A stretch of 64,000 nucleotides of DNA, taken from assembly GCA_023414355.1 (NCBI GenBank), contig JAEZOB010000017.1, positions 1-64,000 of the forward strand. Direction: 5' to 3'. Origin of the DNA: Bacillota bacterium. GTDB taxonomy: Bacteria; Bacillota; Clostridia; Lachnospirales; Lachnospiraceae. The notes under the pieces are model-generated. The model worked only from the letters and a program-made list of their open reading frames with translations, was not told the DNA's origin and did no database searches. Within the stretch, counting starts at the first letter, position 1; each line of letters opens with the position of its first letter. The position numbers and the translations under genes are program-made. Of the stretch, positions 32,938 to 42,185 are shown piece after piece.

Positions 32938-33144
32938 ATGAGAGCAATTTATTTTTAGGGTTATGATATTAATAAGTTACCGCAAGGAGTTATTGTTAGA
33001 TATTTCACAAAAGGTAGTGAGAATCAATATAGAATTAAGTATTTGCGTGAAATAATTTTAGGAGAAAAATTTTCAAATAATCATATTATGAGACGTGGTT
33101 TGTCTTTTATATATGATATAATTATAACAGAGTATGACAGTTAG
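32938..33144 (+). pseudogene. Small ORF with an in-frame TAG at codon 7
   Basis: The frame ATG AGA GCA ATT TAT TTT is followed by TAG (32956-32958). It then stays open for 61 codons with good protein character (GYDINKLPQGVIVRYFTKGS, ending RGLSFIYDIIITEYDS). The total would be 68 residues. I do not recognise the family. Either a nonsense mutation has silenced it or translation starts elsewhere. It lies directly upstream of the HipA-like kinase gene and might have been the third partner of that unit. Confidence 0.45.
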
Positions 33145-33185
33145 AAAGCTGAGAAAAACGATATAAAGTCCAATAAAATCTGTAA

Positions 33186-33241
33186 TTGAACTTTCTATTG
33201 TAAAATGATATTATTTTTATAGTTGTTCACGTAATAGTGAA
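33186..33241 (+). promoter_or_regulatory. Promoter and dyad before the HipA-like kinase
   Basis: TTGAAC (33186-33191), a 17-base spacer and TATTAT (33209-33214) form a good promoter. TTCAC-N6-GTGAA (33226-33241) just downstream is an inverted repeat that could be an operator, as expected for an autoregulated toxin-antitoxin-like unit. Confidence 0.6.
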
Positions 33242-33303
33242 TAGAGATTTTTATTGTTTATGATGACAGAATCGGTATCGTGGTGAATAGGGAGGTTTTC
33301 ATA

Positions 33304-34188
33304 ATGAAGGATTTTTCATATTGGTGTGAATATGAGGGAGCTTCAGAGGGTAGTGGACGAAGTGAGAAAATTTGGCTCATAAACCCAGATAACAATCAAA
33401 CAGGCCTATTCAAGTTTAAAAAAGATATTCAAACAACAGATCATATCTCAGAATGTATAGCGTATAAATTGGCATGTCTTTTAAATATTCCGTGCGCCCG
33501 CTTCGATATCGGGATATATAAAGATAAAGTAGGATCAATGAGTTATAATATAGTTAATAAGGAAGGGCTATTATTTCTTGAGGGTATTCATTTCATTAAT
33601 CATATATATCCGTACTATGATCCTGAACAATTGATAGATATAGAAACAGGTCATAAATACTCAATAGAAATGATAAAAAAAGCTCTTGAAGCATATCAAG
33701 GTGTTTTTGAACAATTTATTTGTATATTGATCTTTGATTTCTTAATTGGGAATACGGACAGACATCAAAGTAATTGGGCTTTAATCTGCGAAAATGATAA
33801 GTGGAGACTGTCTCCAATGTATGATAATAGTTCTTCCTTATGTGCATATATTTCCGGACACAAGCTGGAAACTTACCTGGGTAAAGACATAAAATTATGG
33901 AATTCGTTAGTGGATACAAAATCAAAATCGCTGATACGGATTAAGGAAAGTGATATCAAGATTCCAACACATCTTGATGTAATGAAATATGTCGCCGATG
34001 AATATTATGACATTGCATATCCTTATGTAAATAAAATCATTCAGAGTATCACGAGTGATAAAATTAGCAAACTGCTAGGTGAGTATTCTGAAATGGAGCT
34101 GTCAGATTTAAAGAAACAAATTATTATCAGATTCTTATTATCAAAGATAGAAATGCTTGTAGAAGTATTTAATAGAGAGGAGGAGTAA
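33304..34188 (+). CDS. HipA-like serine/threonine kinase (core domain)
   Basis: A 294-residue protein with the HipA/CtkA kinase signatures: the catalytic loop FLIGNTDRHQSNWAL near residue 148 (Asp in DRH, metal-binding Asn) and the metal-binding LSPMYDNSSSL near residue 170. The N-terminal subdomain 1 of full HipA is missing, and a HipA-N-like region begins the next gene instead. The ATG at 33304 has GGGAGG eight bases upstream. In HipBST systems a short kinase is paired with a separate N-subdomain protein as antitoxin, which fits here. Confidence 0.82.
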   Translation: MKDFSYWCEYEGASEGSGRSEKIWLINPDNNQTGLFKFKKDIQTTDHISECIAYKLACLLNIPCARFDIGIYKDKVGSMSYNIVNKEGLLFLEGIHFINHIYPYYDPEQLIDIETGHKYSIEMIKKALEAYQGVFEQFICILIFDFLIGNTDRHQSNWALICENDKWRLSPMYDNSSSLCAYISGHKLETYLGKDIKLWNSLVDTKSKSLIRIKESDIKIPTHLDVMKYVADEYYDIAYPYVNKIIQSITSDKISKLLGEYSEMELSDLKKQIIIRFLLSKIEMLVEVFNREEE

Positions 34189-34190
34189 AG

Positions 34191-34880
34191 ATGTCTTTTA
34201 AAGATGGAAAAGATTATTTGTATCTGATTTGGAAGTCAGAAAAATCAAGAAAGCAGTATATTGTAGGCATGCTATCTAAAAACGGTCAGTATGAATTCGA
34301 ATATAGTAATGAGGTGTCAGAGGCTATAGCAGACGGATTTACTCCATTGGTTAGCTTCCCGAATGTTAAATCTGTTTATAAAAATGATACTCTTTTCCCT
34401 GTCTTCATGAGCAGACTACCTGATAAGAAAAGAAGGGATATTAATTCTATTTTAAAAAAATATGGAATGAATGAATATGATCCCTATGCACTTCTTAAAA
34501 GAAGTGGAGCAAGGTTGCCTATCGATAATCTGGAATTCATTGACCCGATATTAAATCTGGAGGAACCTTTTAATCGTACTTTTTATTTGGCAGGAGCAAG
34601 ACATTATATCGGATGTAATGGAACTTATTGTGAAAATGCAGTAGAGGTAATCCGGGGTGACGAGGTTTTACTAATGCATGAACCGAATAATGAAAAAGAT
34701 GTTAATGCCATTGGAGTATACAATTCAGAAAATCAAAAGATCGGATATATTCCAAGATACTATTGCGAAGGTATTTTACAGTTACTAAAGGTCGGAAGAA
34801 AAGTACAATGCTTTGTAAATAATGTTGACAAAGATAAGAGCTGCAATGAGTGCATTAGATTAGATTTGGTGGTGTATTGA
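34191..34880 (+). CDS. HipA N-subdomain-like and HIRAN domain fusion
   Basis: A 229-residue protein starting 3 bases after the kinase stop. Residues about 8-115 resemble the HipA N-terminal subdomain (QYIVGMLSKNGQYEFEYS; LFPVFMSRLPDKKRRDI). Residues about 128-229 form a HIRAN domain (FYLAGARHYIG; HEPNNEKDVNAIGVYN; KIGYIPRYYCEGIL), a fold that binds DNA ends or single strands. The gene order suggests it is the antitoxin or targeting partner of the kinase. AGGAGG precedes the ATG. Confidence 0.75.
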   Translation: MSFKDGKDYLYLIWKSEKSRKQYIVGMLSKNGQYEFEYSNEVSEAIADGFTPLVSFPNVKSVYKNDTLFPVFMSRLPDKKRRDINSILKKYGMNEYDPYALLKRSGARLPIDNLEFIDPILNLEEPFNRTFYLAGARHYIGCNGTYCENAVEVIRGDEVLLMHEPNNEKDVNAIGVYNSENQKIGYIPRYYCEGILQLLKVGRKVQCFVNNVDKDKSCNECIRLDLVVY

Positions 34881-34948
34881 TTTAAAATAAGAGGTTATAA
34901 CAAATTGGTATTACGAATTTGTAGTCGCAATATCATTAAATATTATGT

Positions 34949-35000
34949 AAAATCAAAGGTTTCAGAGTTTGGGTAAACTTTGAAACCTTTGATTTTTGCA
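34949..35000 (+). terminator. Intrinsic terminator (repeated type)
   Basis: A 22-bp stem with one wobble (34949-34970/34975-34996) running into T residues and then TTGGAAT. It matches the tRNA-Leu terminator at 31226 closely, so the two copies bracket the 31541-34880 module. The remaining bases to 35158 hold only promoter-like sequence and GGGGG before the next ATG. Confidence 0.8.
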
Positions 35001-35158
35001 TTGGAATATAAAAGAGAAAGTATACAGTATTACAATCAGAATATGCAATTAATTACAGATGGAGATATTATTAGCTGACGTCATTATCAGACTTATATAC
35101 TATTAATGGAAAAAAATAAAGAAATGTGTTAAAATGCCAATAAAAGGGGGTACAGAAT

Positions 35159-37177
35159 ATGATTATACCGTTAAGTGTAAAAAATCAGAGTATTGAAACA
35201 TCTGGAATTACAAGTGACTATAAAGAGGCAATATGTGAATATATTTGGAATGGTTTTGAAGCCAAAGCAAACAAAGTGAGCATTGAATATAGTCACAATA
35301 TTTCCTATGGGATTGATGAACTAACGATTAATGATAATGGCGACGGTATAAATTATAATGATCTAGGAGAAACATTTGGTGCATTTTTAGCATCGAAAAA
35401 AAATCTGTTATCCTTAAAAATGAAGTCAAAGGCAAATAAAGGGAAAGGAAGATTTTCTTTTGTTGCATTTGCAGAAAGAGCTGAGTGGACTACTGTTTAT
35501 AAAGATTCCAATGACTTTAAGGAATATACTATTATTTTATCTGATGATAAAAAAGAAGTAATTTATTGTACGGAACCCTATAATGTTCAGGCAACTACTG
35601 GTACAACAGTAAAATTTTCTGGAATCTCTACTTTAACGATTGAAAACATGAGTTTTGAAACGCTCAAGCCTGTTTTGCTAAAAGAATTTGCATGGTTTTT
35701 ATATATATTTAGAAATACTGAAATCAATGTAAATGGTAATAGGGTTGATTATGCAGAATACATAAATACAGAATTAAGTGAAAAATCACTTACAACTATT
35801 GATGGATACAGATTTGAGATTAGTTTGGTTGTATGGCAGGAAGCGATAAAGGAAAAGTTTTGTTGTTATTACTTTGATAATTTGGATACCCTTAAAGGGC
35901 GCGAAACAACTACATTTAATAGAAATACCATTGATTTCAATCATAGTGTTTTTGTTAAATCTGAATTTTTTAATGATAAAGAAGACGTATCATCAGCCGA
36001 GCATAACAACCAGTTTAATATGTTTGAGTCTGAAGAAGATAAAAAGATATTAAGAAAGTTACATAAGGCCATTTTAAGCCTGATTGAAAAAAAGATTAGT
36101 ATTTACCTATCTGATAAAGCTGATAAAGCAATTGAGAATATGGTGGAGGTCAGAAAGACTTTTCCTGAATTCAGCAATGATTTTTATGGGCAGATGCGAA
36201 GAAAAGATTTGCAAAAAGTAACAAAAGAAATATATAAATTGGAGCCTCTAATATTTCATAAATTAAGACCAATCCAAGAAAAATCATTACTTGGTTTTCT
36301 TAATTTGCTTTTAGCTTCTGAAGAACGGGAAAATGTTTTAACTATCATAGAACAAATTGTAGTCTTATCTCCCGATCAAAGAACAGATCTTTCAAAAATG
36401 TTAAAAAAAACCTCATTAGAGAATATAATAGATACAATAAAGTTTATAGAAGAAAGATATAAAGTAATAGAACTTTTGAAAACTATTGTATATGATTTAA
36501 CACAATACGCTAATGAACGTGACCATGTACAAAAAATAATTGAACGTCATTTTTGGTTGTTTGGGGAACAATACCATTTAGCTAGTGCTGATCAGCGAAT
36601 GCAAAAGGCGCTGGATAAATATAGAAATATTTTATATGGTGAAGAGGATATTGAAGCAGTTTTAAATCAGGATGCTGAAGAAGAGAGGCGTATGGATATT
36701 TTTATGTGCAACTCAAGAACAATAGAAAATTCTTTTCAAACTACGCTAGAAGAAAATATTATTGTCGAATTAAAGGCACCAAAAGTCCCACTAACGAAGA
36801 AAGTTTTAAGGCAAATAGAAGATTATATGTATTTCATAAAAAGACAACCTCAGTTTAATAGTGAATTTCGTAAGTGGAAATTTATTGCTGTTTGTAAAGA
36901 AATTGATGATTATGTTAAAAGCCAATACAAAGCATTCGAAGATAAGGGAAAGATTGGACTGGTATCTCAAGTAGAGTCTTATGAAGTGTATGCCTTTACT
37001 TGGGATGACATATTCAAGAGTTTTGAGCTAAAACATAAATCAATGTTAGATAGATTAAATTATGATAGAGAACAAATAGCTTCTGAGTTATTAAATGAGG
37101 TTTGTCAATCAGATGGTCGAGAAAAAGTTGATGCTTTAACAGAAATCGCAATAACGACAGTGTTATCTGAAGCATAA
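35159..37177 (+). CDS. GHKL/Hsp90-like ATPase with Shedu-like (DUF4263) C-terminus
   Basis: A 672-residue protein. The N-terminus is a GHKL ATPase: N-box EYIWNGFEAKA near residue 30, DNGDGI near 60 and GKGRFSFV near 100. The C-terminal third contains ERHFWLFGEQY, DAEEERRMDIF and IVELKAPKVP near residues 460-545, matching the DUF4263/Shedu PD-(D/E)XK-like nuclease. It begins an operon with type III Mod and Res genes (60-base gap). The Shedu domain may nick DNA once the ATPase is triggered; the combination with type III R-M is the notable point. Confidence 0.78.
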   Translation: MIIPLSVKNQSIETSGITSDYKEAICEYIWNGFEAKANKVSIEYSHNISYGIDELTINDNGDGINYNDLGETFGAFLASKKNLLSLKMKSKANKGKGRFSFVAFAERAEWTTVYKDSNDFKEYTIILSDDKKEVIYCTEPYNVQATTGTTVKFSGISTLTIENMSFETLKPVLLKEFAWFLYIFRNTEINVNGNRVDYAEYINTELSEKSLTTIDGYRFEISLVVWQEAIKEKFCCYYFDNLDTLKGRETTTFNRNTIDFNHSVFVKSEFFNDKEDVSSAEHNNQFNMFESEEDKKILRKLHKAILSLIEKKISIYLSDKADKAIENMVEVRKTFPEFSNDFYGQMRRKDLQKVTKEIYKLEPLIFHKLRPIQEKSLLGFLNLLLASEERENVLTIIEQIVVLSPDQRTDLSKMLKKTSLENIIDTIKFIEERYKVIELLKTIVYDLTQYANERDHVQKIIERHFWLFGEQYHLASADQRMQKALDKYRNILYGEEDIEAVLNQDAEEERRMDIFMCNSRTIENSFQTTLEENIIVELKAPKVPLTKKVLRQIEDYMYFIKRQPQFNSEFRKWKFIAVCKEIDDYVKSQYKAFEDKGKIGLVSQVESYEVYAFTWDDIFKSFELKHKSMLDRLNYDREQIASELLNEVCQSDGREKVDALTEIAITTVLSEA

Positions 37178-37237
37178 TACTACAAATAATTTGCTTAATT
37201 TATTATGTTTCATACTTAAATTATGGAGGAATAGACT

Positions 37238-38860
37238 ATGCCAACACTAGAATGGATTGGGAAGGATAAAGTAATTAATCATCATCAGGAAGTGCCATAC
37301 CGCGTGTTGGAGCATCAATACAGTTTTGACCAGAATGGCATACATAACGAAGATATTAATAGTGGTAATATGATTATTCACGGAGATAATTTAGAAGCAT
37401 TGAAATCTCTACTACCTCGTTATGAGAATAAGATCAAGTGCATTTACATAGATCCACCTTATAATACAGGAAATGAAGGGTGGGTATATAACGATAATGT
37501 TAATGACCCTAAAATTGGAAAATGGCTTGGAGATGTAGTTGGAAAAGAAGGCGAAGATTTATCGCGACATGATAAGTGGCTTTGCATGATGTATCCTCGC
37601 TTGAAGTTATTGAGAAAAATATTGTCTTATGATGGTGTAATATTTATTAGCATTGATGATAATGAATTATTTAACCTCAAATTAGTATGTGATGAGATTT
37701 TTGGTAGGTTAAATTATATTTCCACAATAACAAGACCCACAGGAACACATACTGGAGTAGTTAATAAGGCTATTGTTGGTGCTTCTGATTACATTTTAGT
37801 GTATGCTAAGAATATAAATTTAGTAGGCATTGATGGTTTACCAATGACAGAAAAGGATATAAAAATATATGATCAAGAAGATGAATACGGTAAATTTCTA
37901 ATTAGACCATTACGCAGAACTGGAGGAGAAAATAGAAGAGAAGATCGTCCAAATATGTTTTTTCCTTTAGAAGCTCCGGATGGAACAATGGTATATCCAA
38001 TTGGACCTACTGGTTATGAAAGTCGATGGATATGTAATCCAGAAGGATATGCGTATTTCCTTAGCCAAAATAGAATACTGTGGAAGATGGTTAAAGAGGG
38101 GGATAAATATAAATGGCAAGTCTATCAAAAATTCTATTTAGAAGATAAGAAAAGAGCAGTTTCAAATTTGTGGAATGATGTTGAGGGTAATAAAAAAGCG
38201 ACAAGAGATGTAAGAGATATACTTAGCGATTTAGATAAACCATTTGATTTTCCCAAGCCTGTTGAATTGATTGAAAAGATTCTGACAATTGCAAATGATG
38301 AAAACTGTATAGTATTAGACTCATTTGCAGGCTCGGGGACTACTGCACACGCAGTGTTAAATTTGAATAAACGCGATGGTGGTAAGCGGAAATTTATTCT
38401 AATTGAAATGGAAGAATATGCAGAAACTGTAACTGCTGAACGTATTAAAAGGATTATTAATGGCTATGGAGATGAAAAAAATAAAATTGAAGGAACAGGC
38501 GGAAATTTTAATTATTATGAACTAGGTAAGCCGCTTTTTCTACCTAATGGCGATTTGAATAGAGATATTGAAATACATAAAGTACGTGAGTATATCTGGT
38601 TTATGGAAACCAAGAAAGTTATACAAGAGATAGAAAATACAGATAATGCATATTATCTAGGAAAAAACGATGAAACAGCATATTATTTTTATTACGATAA
38701 TGAGCAAGCAACAACACTTGATCATAAATTTCTAACCACAATCAGTACGTTAGCAGATAATTATATTATTTATGCTGATTTATGTACCATTTCAGAAAAG
38801 GAATTGCAGAAACATAATATAACTTTTAAGAAAGTACCAAGGGATATTACTAAATTGTAG
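37238..38860 (+). CDS. Type III restriction-modification methyltransferase (Mod)
   Basis: A 540-residue DNA methyltransferase of the beta class. IYIDPPYNTGNEG lies near residue 68 and VLDSFAGSGTTAHAV near 365, as in type III Mod subunits. Mod recognises the site and methylates adenine. The region between the motifs would hold the target recognition domain. It has ATGGAGGA before the ATG and is followed by the Res gene after 13 bases. The recognition site cannot be read. Confidence 0.9.
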   Translation: MPTLEWIGKDKVINHHQEVPYRVLEHQYSFDQNGIHNEDINSGNMIIHGDNLEALKSLLPRYENKIKCIYIDPPYNTGNEGWVYNDNVNDPKIGKWLGDVVGKEGEDLSRHDKWLCMMYPRLKLLRKILSYDGVIFISIDDNELFNLKLVCDEIFGRLNYISTITRPTGTHTGVVNKAIVGASDYILVYAKNINLVGIDGLPMTEKDIKIYDQEDEYGKFLIRPLRRTGGENRREDRPNMFFPLEAPDGTMVYPIGPTGYESRWICNPEGYAYFLSQNRILWKMVKEGDKYKWQVYQKFYLEDKKRAVSNLWNDVEGNKKATRDVRDILSDLDKPFDFPKPVELIEKILTIANDENCIVLDSFAGSGTTAHAVLNLNKRDGGKRKFILIEMEEYAETVTAERIKRIINGYGDEKNKIEGTGGNFNYYELGKPLFLPNGDLNRDIEIHKVREYIWFMETKKVIQEIENTDNAYYLGKNDETAYYFYYDNEQATTLDHKFLTTISTLADNYIIYADLCTISEKELQKHNITFKKVPRDITKL

Positions 38861-38873
38861 AGGAGCGTTAAAT

Positions 38874-41543
38874 ATGGAGTTAAAGAATTATCAGAAAAGT
38901 GTAATAAAAGACTTGCGACGCTTCTTAGAGTTGCTAACGGAAAAGCAGAGTATCAAAGAGGCATATCACAATTTGTGGGAAGAAAAGGGAGTTGTAGTCG
39001 GAATGAATGGGATGCCATTTTATAATTCTGTTATAACTGGGGTTCCACATGTATGTATGAAAGTACCTACTGGTGGAGGAAAAACATACTTGGCTGCTAA
39101 TTCTATAAAACCAATTTTTGATTCTATGCCAAATATACATCCAAAGGCAGTGGTTTGGTTAGTTCCATCTGATGCAATACTAACACAGACACAAAGTACA
39201 TTGATGAATCCAGAACACCCCTATAGAAAAAAGATTGATGTGGATTTCGAAAACCGCGTAGAGGTATATTCAAAGGCACAGTTGTTGAATGGGCAGAACT
39301 TCAACCCAACTTCGGTTAATGAACAGTTATCTATATTTGTATTAAGCTATGATTCTTTCCGCACAAATAAAAAGGATGGAAGAAAAGCATACCAAGAAAA
39401 CGGAAACCTTGCTTCATTTACTAGATATAGAGTAAATTCTGAAATGTTATTAGAAGATACAAATGAAACAGCATTGATACAGGTTATTCGAATGCTTAAT
39501 CCTCTTGTAATCGTTGATGAGAGCCATCATGCAACTTCAAAGTTAAGTGTAGAAATGCTTAATAATTTTAATCCGTCTTTTGTGCTTGATTTGACAGCAA
39601 CACCAAGAGATGGAAGTAATATAATCTCCTTTGTGGATGCAAGACAGCTAAAAAAAGAGCAGATGGTAAAACTTCCGGTCATTGTATATAATAGAAAATC
39701 ACAAGAAGATGTATTTTTTAGTGCTATTAGCATACGGATGAAGTTGGAATCCGAGGCAAAAAGGGAGCAGATGGAAAGTGGCAGATATATCCGTCCAATC
39801 GTTTTATTTCAAGCTCAACCAAAGAATAGTGACGATAGTACAACCTATGAAAAAATAAAAAATACATTAGTTGAAATCGGAATACCAGAAGAGCAGATTG
39901 CCATTAAGACTGCTAATAAGGATGAAATTAAGAATACCAATTTATTATCAGAAGAAAGTCCTATTCGATACATAATTACGGTAAATGCATTAAAAGAAGG
40001 GTGGGATTGTCCTTTTGCATACGTTCTTGCAACGGTTGCTAACCGAACATCAACAGTTGATGTAGAGCAGATTTTAGGAAGAGTGCTTAGACTTCCTTAT
40101 GCCAAAGCTAATAAAAAAGATGTATTAAATCTATCATATGTTATTACTTCGTCTCAGGATTTTTATGGGACGCTTGATAAAGTAGTTATTGGACTAAATA
40201 GTGCCGGTTTTAGTAGTAAAGATTATCGTGTGGAAGATGCTATTGAAGAGTCGGAAAATGTTGAGAATATAGCAGAGCCAATTCAGATCCACGTCGAAGA
40301 TATTATTGATACGACGGACGTTAAAGTAGATGAGGACGAAATTCCGGTTATTAATACTGATAAATTAAAAGAACAGATATCTACAGTCATACAAGAAACA
40401 GAAAACATTATTAAGGAAGATAGCAATTATGAAAAAAATATTGCAACTCCAGCAGATAAAATGCTTGAAACGGCTGTTTCGCAAAATAATGTATATTGGG
40501 AAGAAATAGAGTCCACCGAAGAAGCTGATATGGCTGATGTACCACAAGAAGCGAGGGATAAGATGAAAATATTTAAAATGAATGGTGTTTATATAAACGA
40601 AGCATCATCAATCCGGTTCCCGCAATTTGTAATGGAAACAGAACCAAGTCTTTTTTCAGTTCATGAGTATTCTCATCTGGAGAAAGAAAATCTTTATGTG
40701 GGATTTACGTTAAAGGATAAAGATGTGCAGATTGATTTTTCATCAGTAGATGCAGAACTAGCTAAAGTAGATGTTGATGATTCCACGGATGCAGTGCCAA
40801 AAGCATGGAGATTGCAAGGGTTTGACAGCAGTTATATGAAAGAATGGTTTGATGCACAGCCCAGTGAGAAAAAAATGTATCATTGTAAGGATTTGATATG
40901 TAAGAAATTATCCTCTTTTAATTTCATTAATGACAGGGAATTGAGGGCATATGTCGATAGGGTAATTGATAATATGACGGAAGATCAACTGACAGATTTG
41001 GAACAGTCTCCATATCCTTATATTAAGAAAATAGAAGATAAGGTTAAGAATTTACTTGATATTCACGCGAATAAGGTGTTTTCTGACTGGCTAGAGCAGG
41101 ACATAATTACATGTATGCCAGAGTATCAGTTACCATCTTCAATTACTCCAACAAGTACAATTTCATCCATTCCAAAATCATTATATGCCGAAGAAGAAAG
41201 TATGAATGAGTATGAAAGAAAAGTTGTTTGGGAGTTATCTGCATTAGACAATATAAAATGGTGGCATAGAAATATTTCCAGAAAAGGATTTGCCATAAAT
41301 GGTTCTGTAACTGCTTATCCAGATTTGATAGTTATGACAACAAGTGGAAAGATTCTATTGGTAGAAACTAAGGGAGATTATTTGGATAACGATGAGTCAA
41401 AGTCGAAAGCAGAAATCGGAGCTAAATGGGCTTCTATGGTCGATAGGATGTTCCGCTACTATATGGTATTCCAAACAAAGGAGCCGGGTTACCTAGGTGC
41501 ATATTCACATGATCGATTTATGGATATTGTAAAAAAATTATGA
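38874..41543 (+). CDS. Type III restriction helicase-nuclease (Res)
   Basis: An 889-residue SF2 helicase with a C-terminal nuclease. Walker A VPTGGGKTYLAAN is near residue 66, the DEAH-type box VIVDESHHAT near 215, and motif VI QILGRVLRLP near 400. The C-terminal PD-(D/E)XK core reads AYPDLIVM...LLVETKGDYL near residue 815. This is the ordinary type III Res organisation. It works in complex with Mod, translocating or diffusing on DNA before cutting. TAGAGGAG precedes the ATG. Confidence 0.9.
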   Translation: MELKNYQKSVIKDLRRFLELLTEKQSIKEAYHNLWEEKGVVVGMNGMPFYNSVITGVPHVCMKVPTGGGKTYLAANSIKPIFDSMPNIHPKAVVWLVPSDAILTQTQSTLMNPEHPYRKKIDVDFENRVEVYSKAQLLNGQNFNPTSVNEQLSIFVLSYDSFRTNKKDGRKAYQENGNLASFTRYRVNSEMLLEDTNETALIQVIRMLNPLVIVDESHHATSKLSVEMLNNFNPSFVLDLTATPRDGSNIISFVDARQLKKEQMVKLPVIVYNRKSQEDVFFSAISIRMKLESEAKREQMESGRYIRPIVLFQAQPKNSDDSTTYEKIKNTLVEIGIPEEQIAIKTANKDEIKNTNLLSEESPIRYIITVNALKEGWDCPFAYVLATVANRTSTVDVEQILGRVLRLPYAKANKKDVLNLSYVITSSQDFYGTLDKVVIGLNSAGFSSKDYRVEDAIEESENVENIAEPIQIHVEDIIDTTDVKVDEDEIPVINTDKLKEQISTVIQETENIIKEDSNYEKNIATPADKMLETAVSQNNVYWEEIESTEEADMADVPQEARDKMKIFKMNGVYINEASSIRFPQFVMETEPSLFSVHEYSHLEKENLYVGFTLKDKDVQIDFSSVDAELAKVDVDDSTDAVPKAWRLQGFDSSYMKEWFDAQPSEKKMYHCKDLICKKLSSFNFINDRELRAYVDRVIDNMTEDQLTDLEQSPYPYIKKIEDKVKNLLDIHANKVFSDWLEQDIITCMPEYQLPSSITPTSTISSIPKSLYAEEESMNEYERKVVWELSALDNIKWWHRNISRKGFAINGSVTAYPDLIVMTTSGKILLVETKGDYLDNDESKSKAEIGAKWASMVDRMFRYYMVFQTKEPGYLGAYSHDRFMDIVKKL

Positions 41544-41894
41544 TGAAATTATGATGAACTAATTTTTTTCAATTTATTTCTTTTTTGCTTTGTTTCTTTT
41601 ATCTCAAATTTCTATTATCATTGTGTGTTTTGACCTTGAAGAACGACCAGGAATATTCATTGAAATTTACGTAAGGGGTGACATTGAAACAAACGTAAAT
41701 GGTGCCAAAGAAATAATATATTATTTATGTATAATTAAAGAAGATCATTTTTATAAAGTAAAGATCATTAAAAGCAGATGACTCAGTAACATAAATGAGT
41801 TATCTGCTTATTTTATTGGAAAAATACAAGGAAAATTACAAGGAAAAAGACAAATGATATTTTCTTTTGGAAAAATGTATAGTAATGGTAAATA
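41544..41894. other. Gap after the type III operon
   Basis: No convincing gene in these 351 bases. A 63-codon frame (41590-41781) lacks a credible start and ribosome binding site. A 13-bp stem with one wobble (41773-41785/41796-41808) followed by ATTTTATT is a probable terminator. Short direct repeats AAATACAAGG/AAATTACAAGG follow near 41820. Confidence 0.5.
41773..41815 (+). terminator. Probable intrinsic terminator
   Basis: AGCAGATGACTCA pairs with TGAGTTATCTGCT (one wobble), then TATTTTATT. It probably ends the type III operon, 230 bases after the Res stop. Confidence 0.65.
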
Positions 41895-42185
41895 ATGCAA
41901 AAGAAGGTAGGAGTGGCGTTGGCAGAAAAAAATATTAAACCATCAGATTTAGCCGGTATATATAAGGATATAGCCGAATTGATTGGAATAGAAAAAACGT
42001 TGCTTCTACACAAAGAATTTCAGGGGCAACAGATTACATTTCCTAAAAAGGTATTTTCAAAGGCCTATATATTGAATAAGATCCAAGATGATAAGCCAGT
42101 TGATTTCAAATCTATTGCATCTGAATATGGATATACCGAGCGAAGATTAAGACAAATTATTAAAGAAAGCAGGGGGGAAGAATAA
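41895..42185 (+). CDS. Mor-like transcription activator
   Basis: A 96-residue protein resembling the Mor (middle operon regulator) family of phages: DLAGIYKDIAELIGIEKTLLL, then GQQITFPKKVF, and a C-terminal helix-turn-helix (IASEYGYTERRLRQIIKES). Mor proteins activate phage or element genes. Its stop overlaps the ATG of the next gene by one base (TAATG), so the two are translationally coupled. The binding site before its ATG is weak. Confidence 0.75.
   Translation: MQKKVGVALAEKNIKPSDLAGIYKDIAELIGIEKTLLLHKEFQGQQITFPKKVFSKAYILNKIQDDKPVDFKSIASEYGYTERRLRQIIKESRGEE

Noticed and set aside
21860..33144. Pyrrolysine or amber reassignment explaining two in-frame TAG codons
   Set aside because: TAG ends several ordinary genes in this window (for example at 13623 and 15379), and no pyl genes or suppressor tRNA are visible; simple mutation is more likely.
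41590..41781. 63-residue frame after the type III operon
   Set aside because: Only a TTG start without a binding site, and its stop lies inside the terminator hairpin; probably non-coding.
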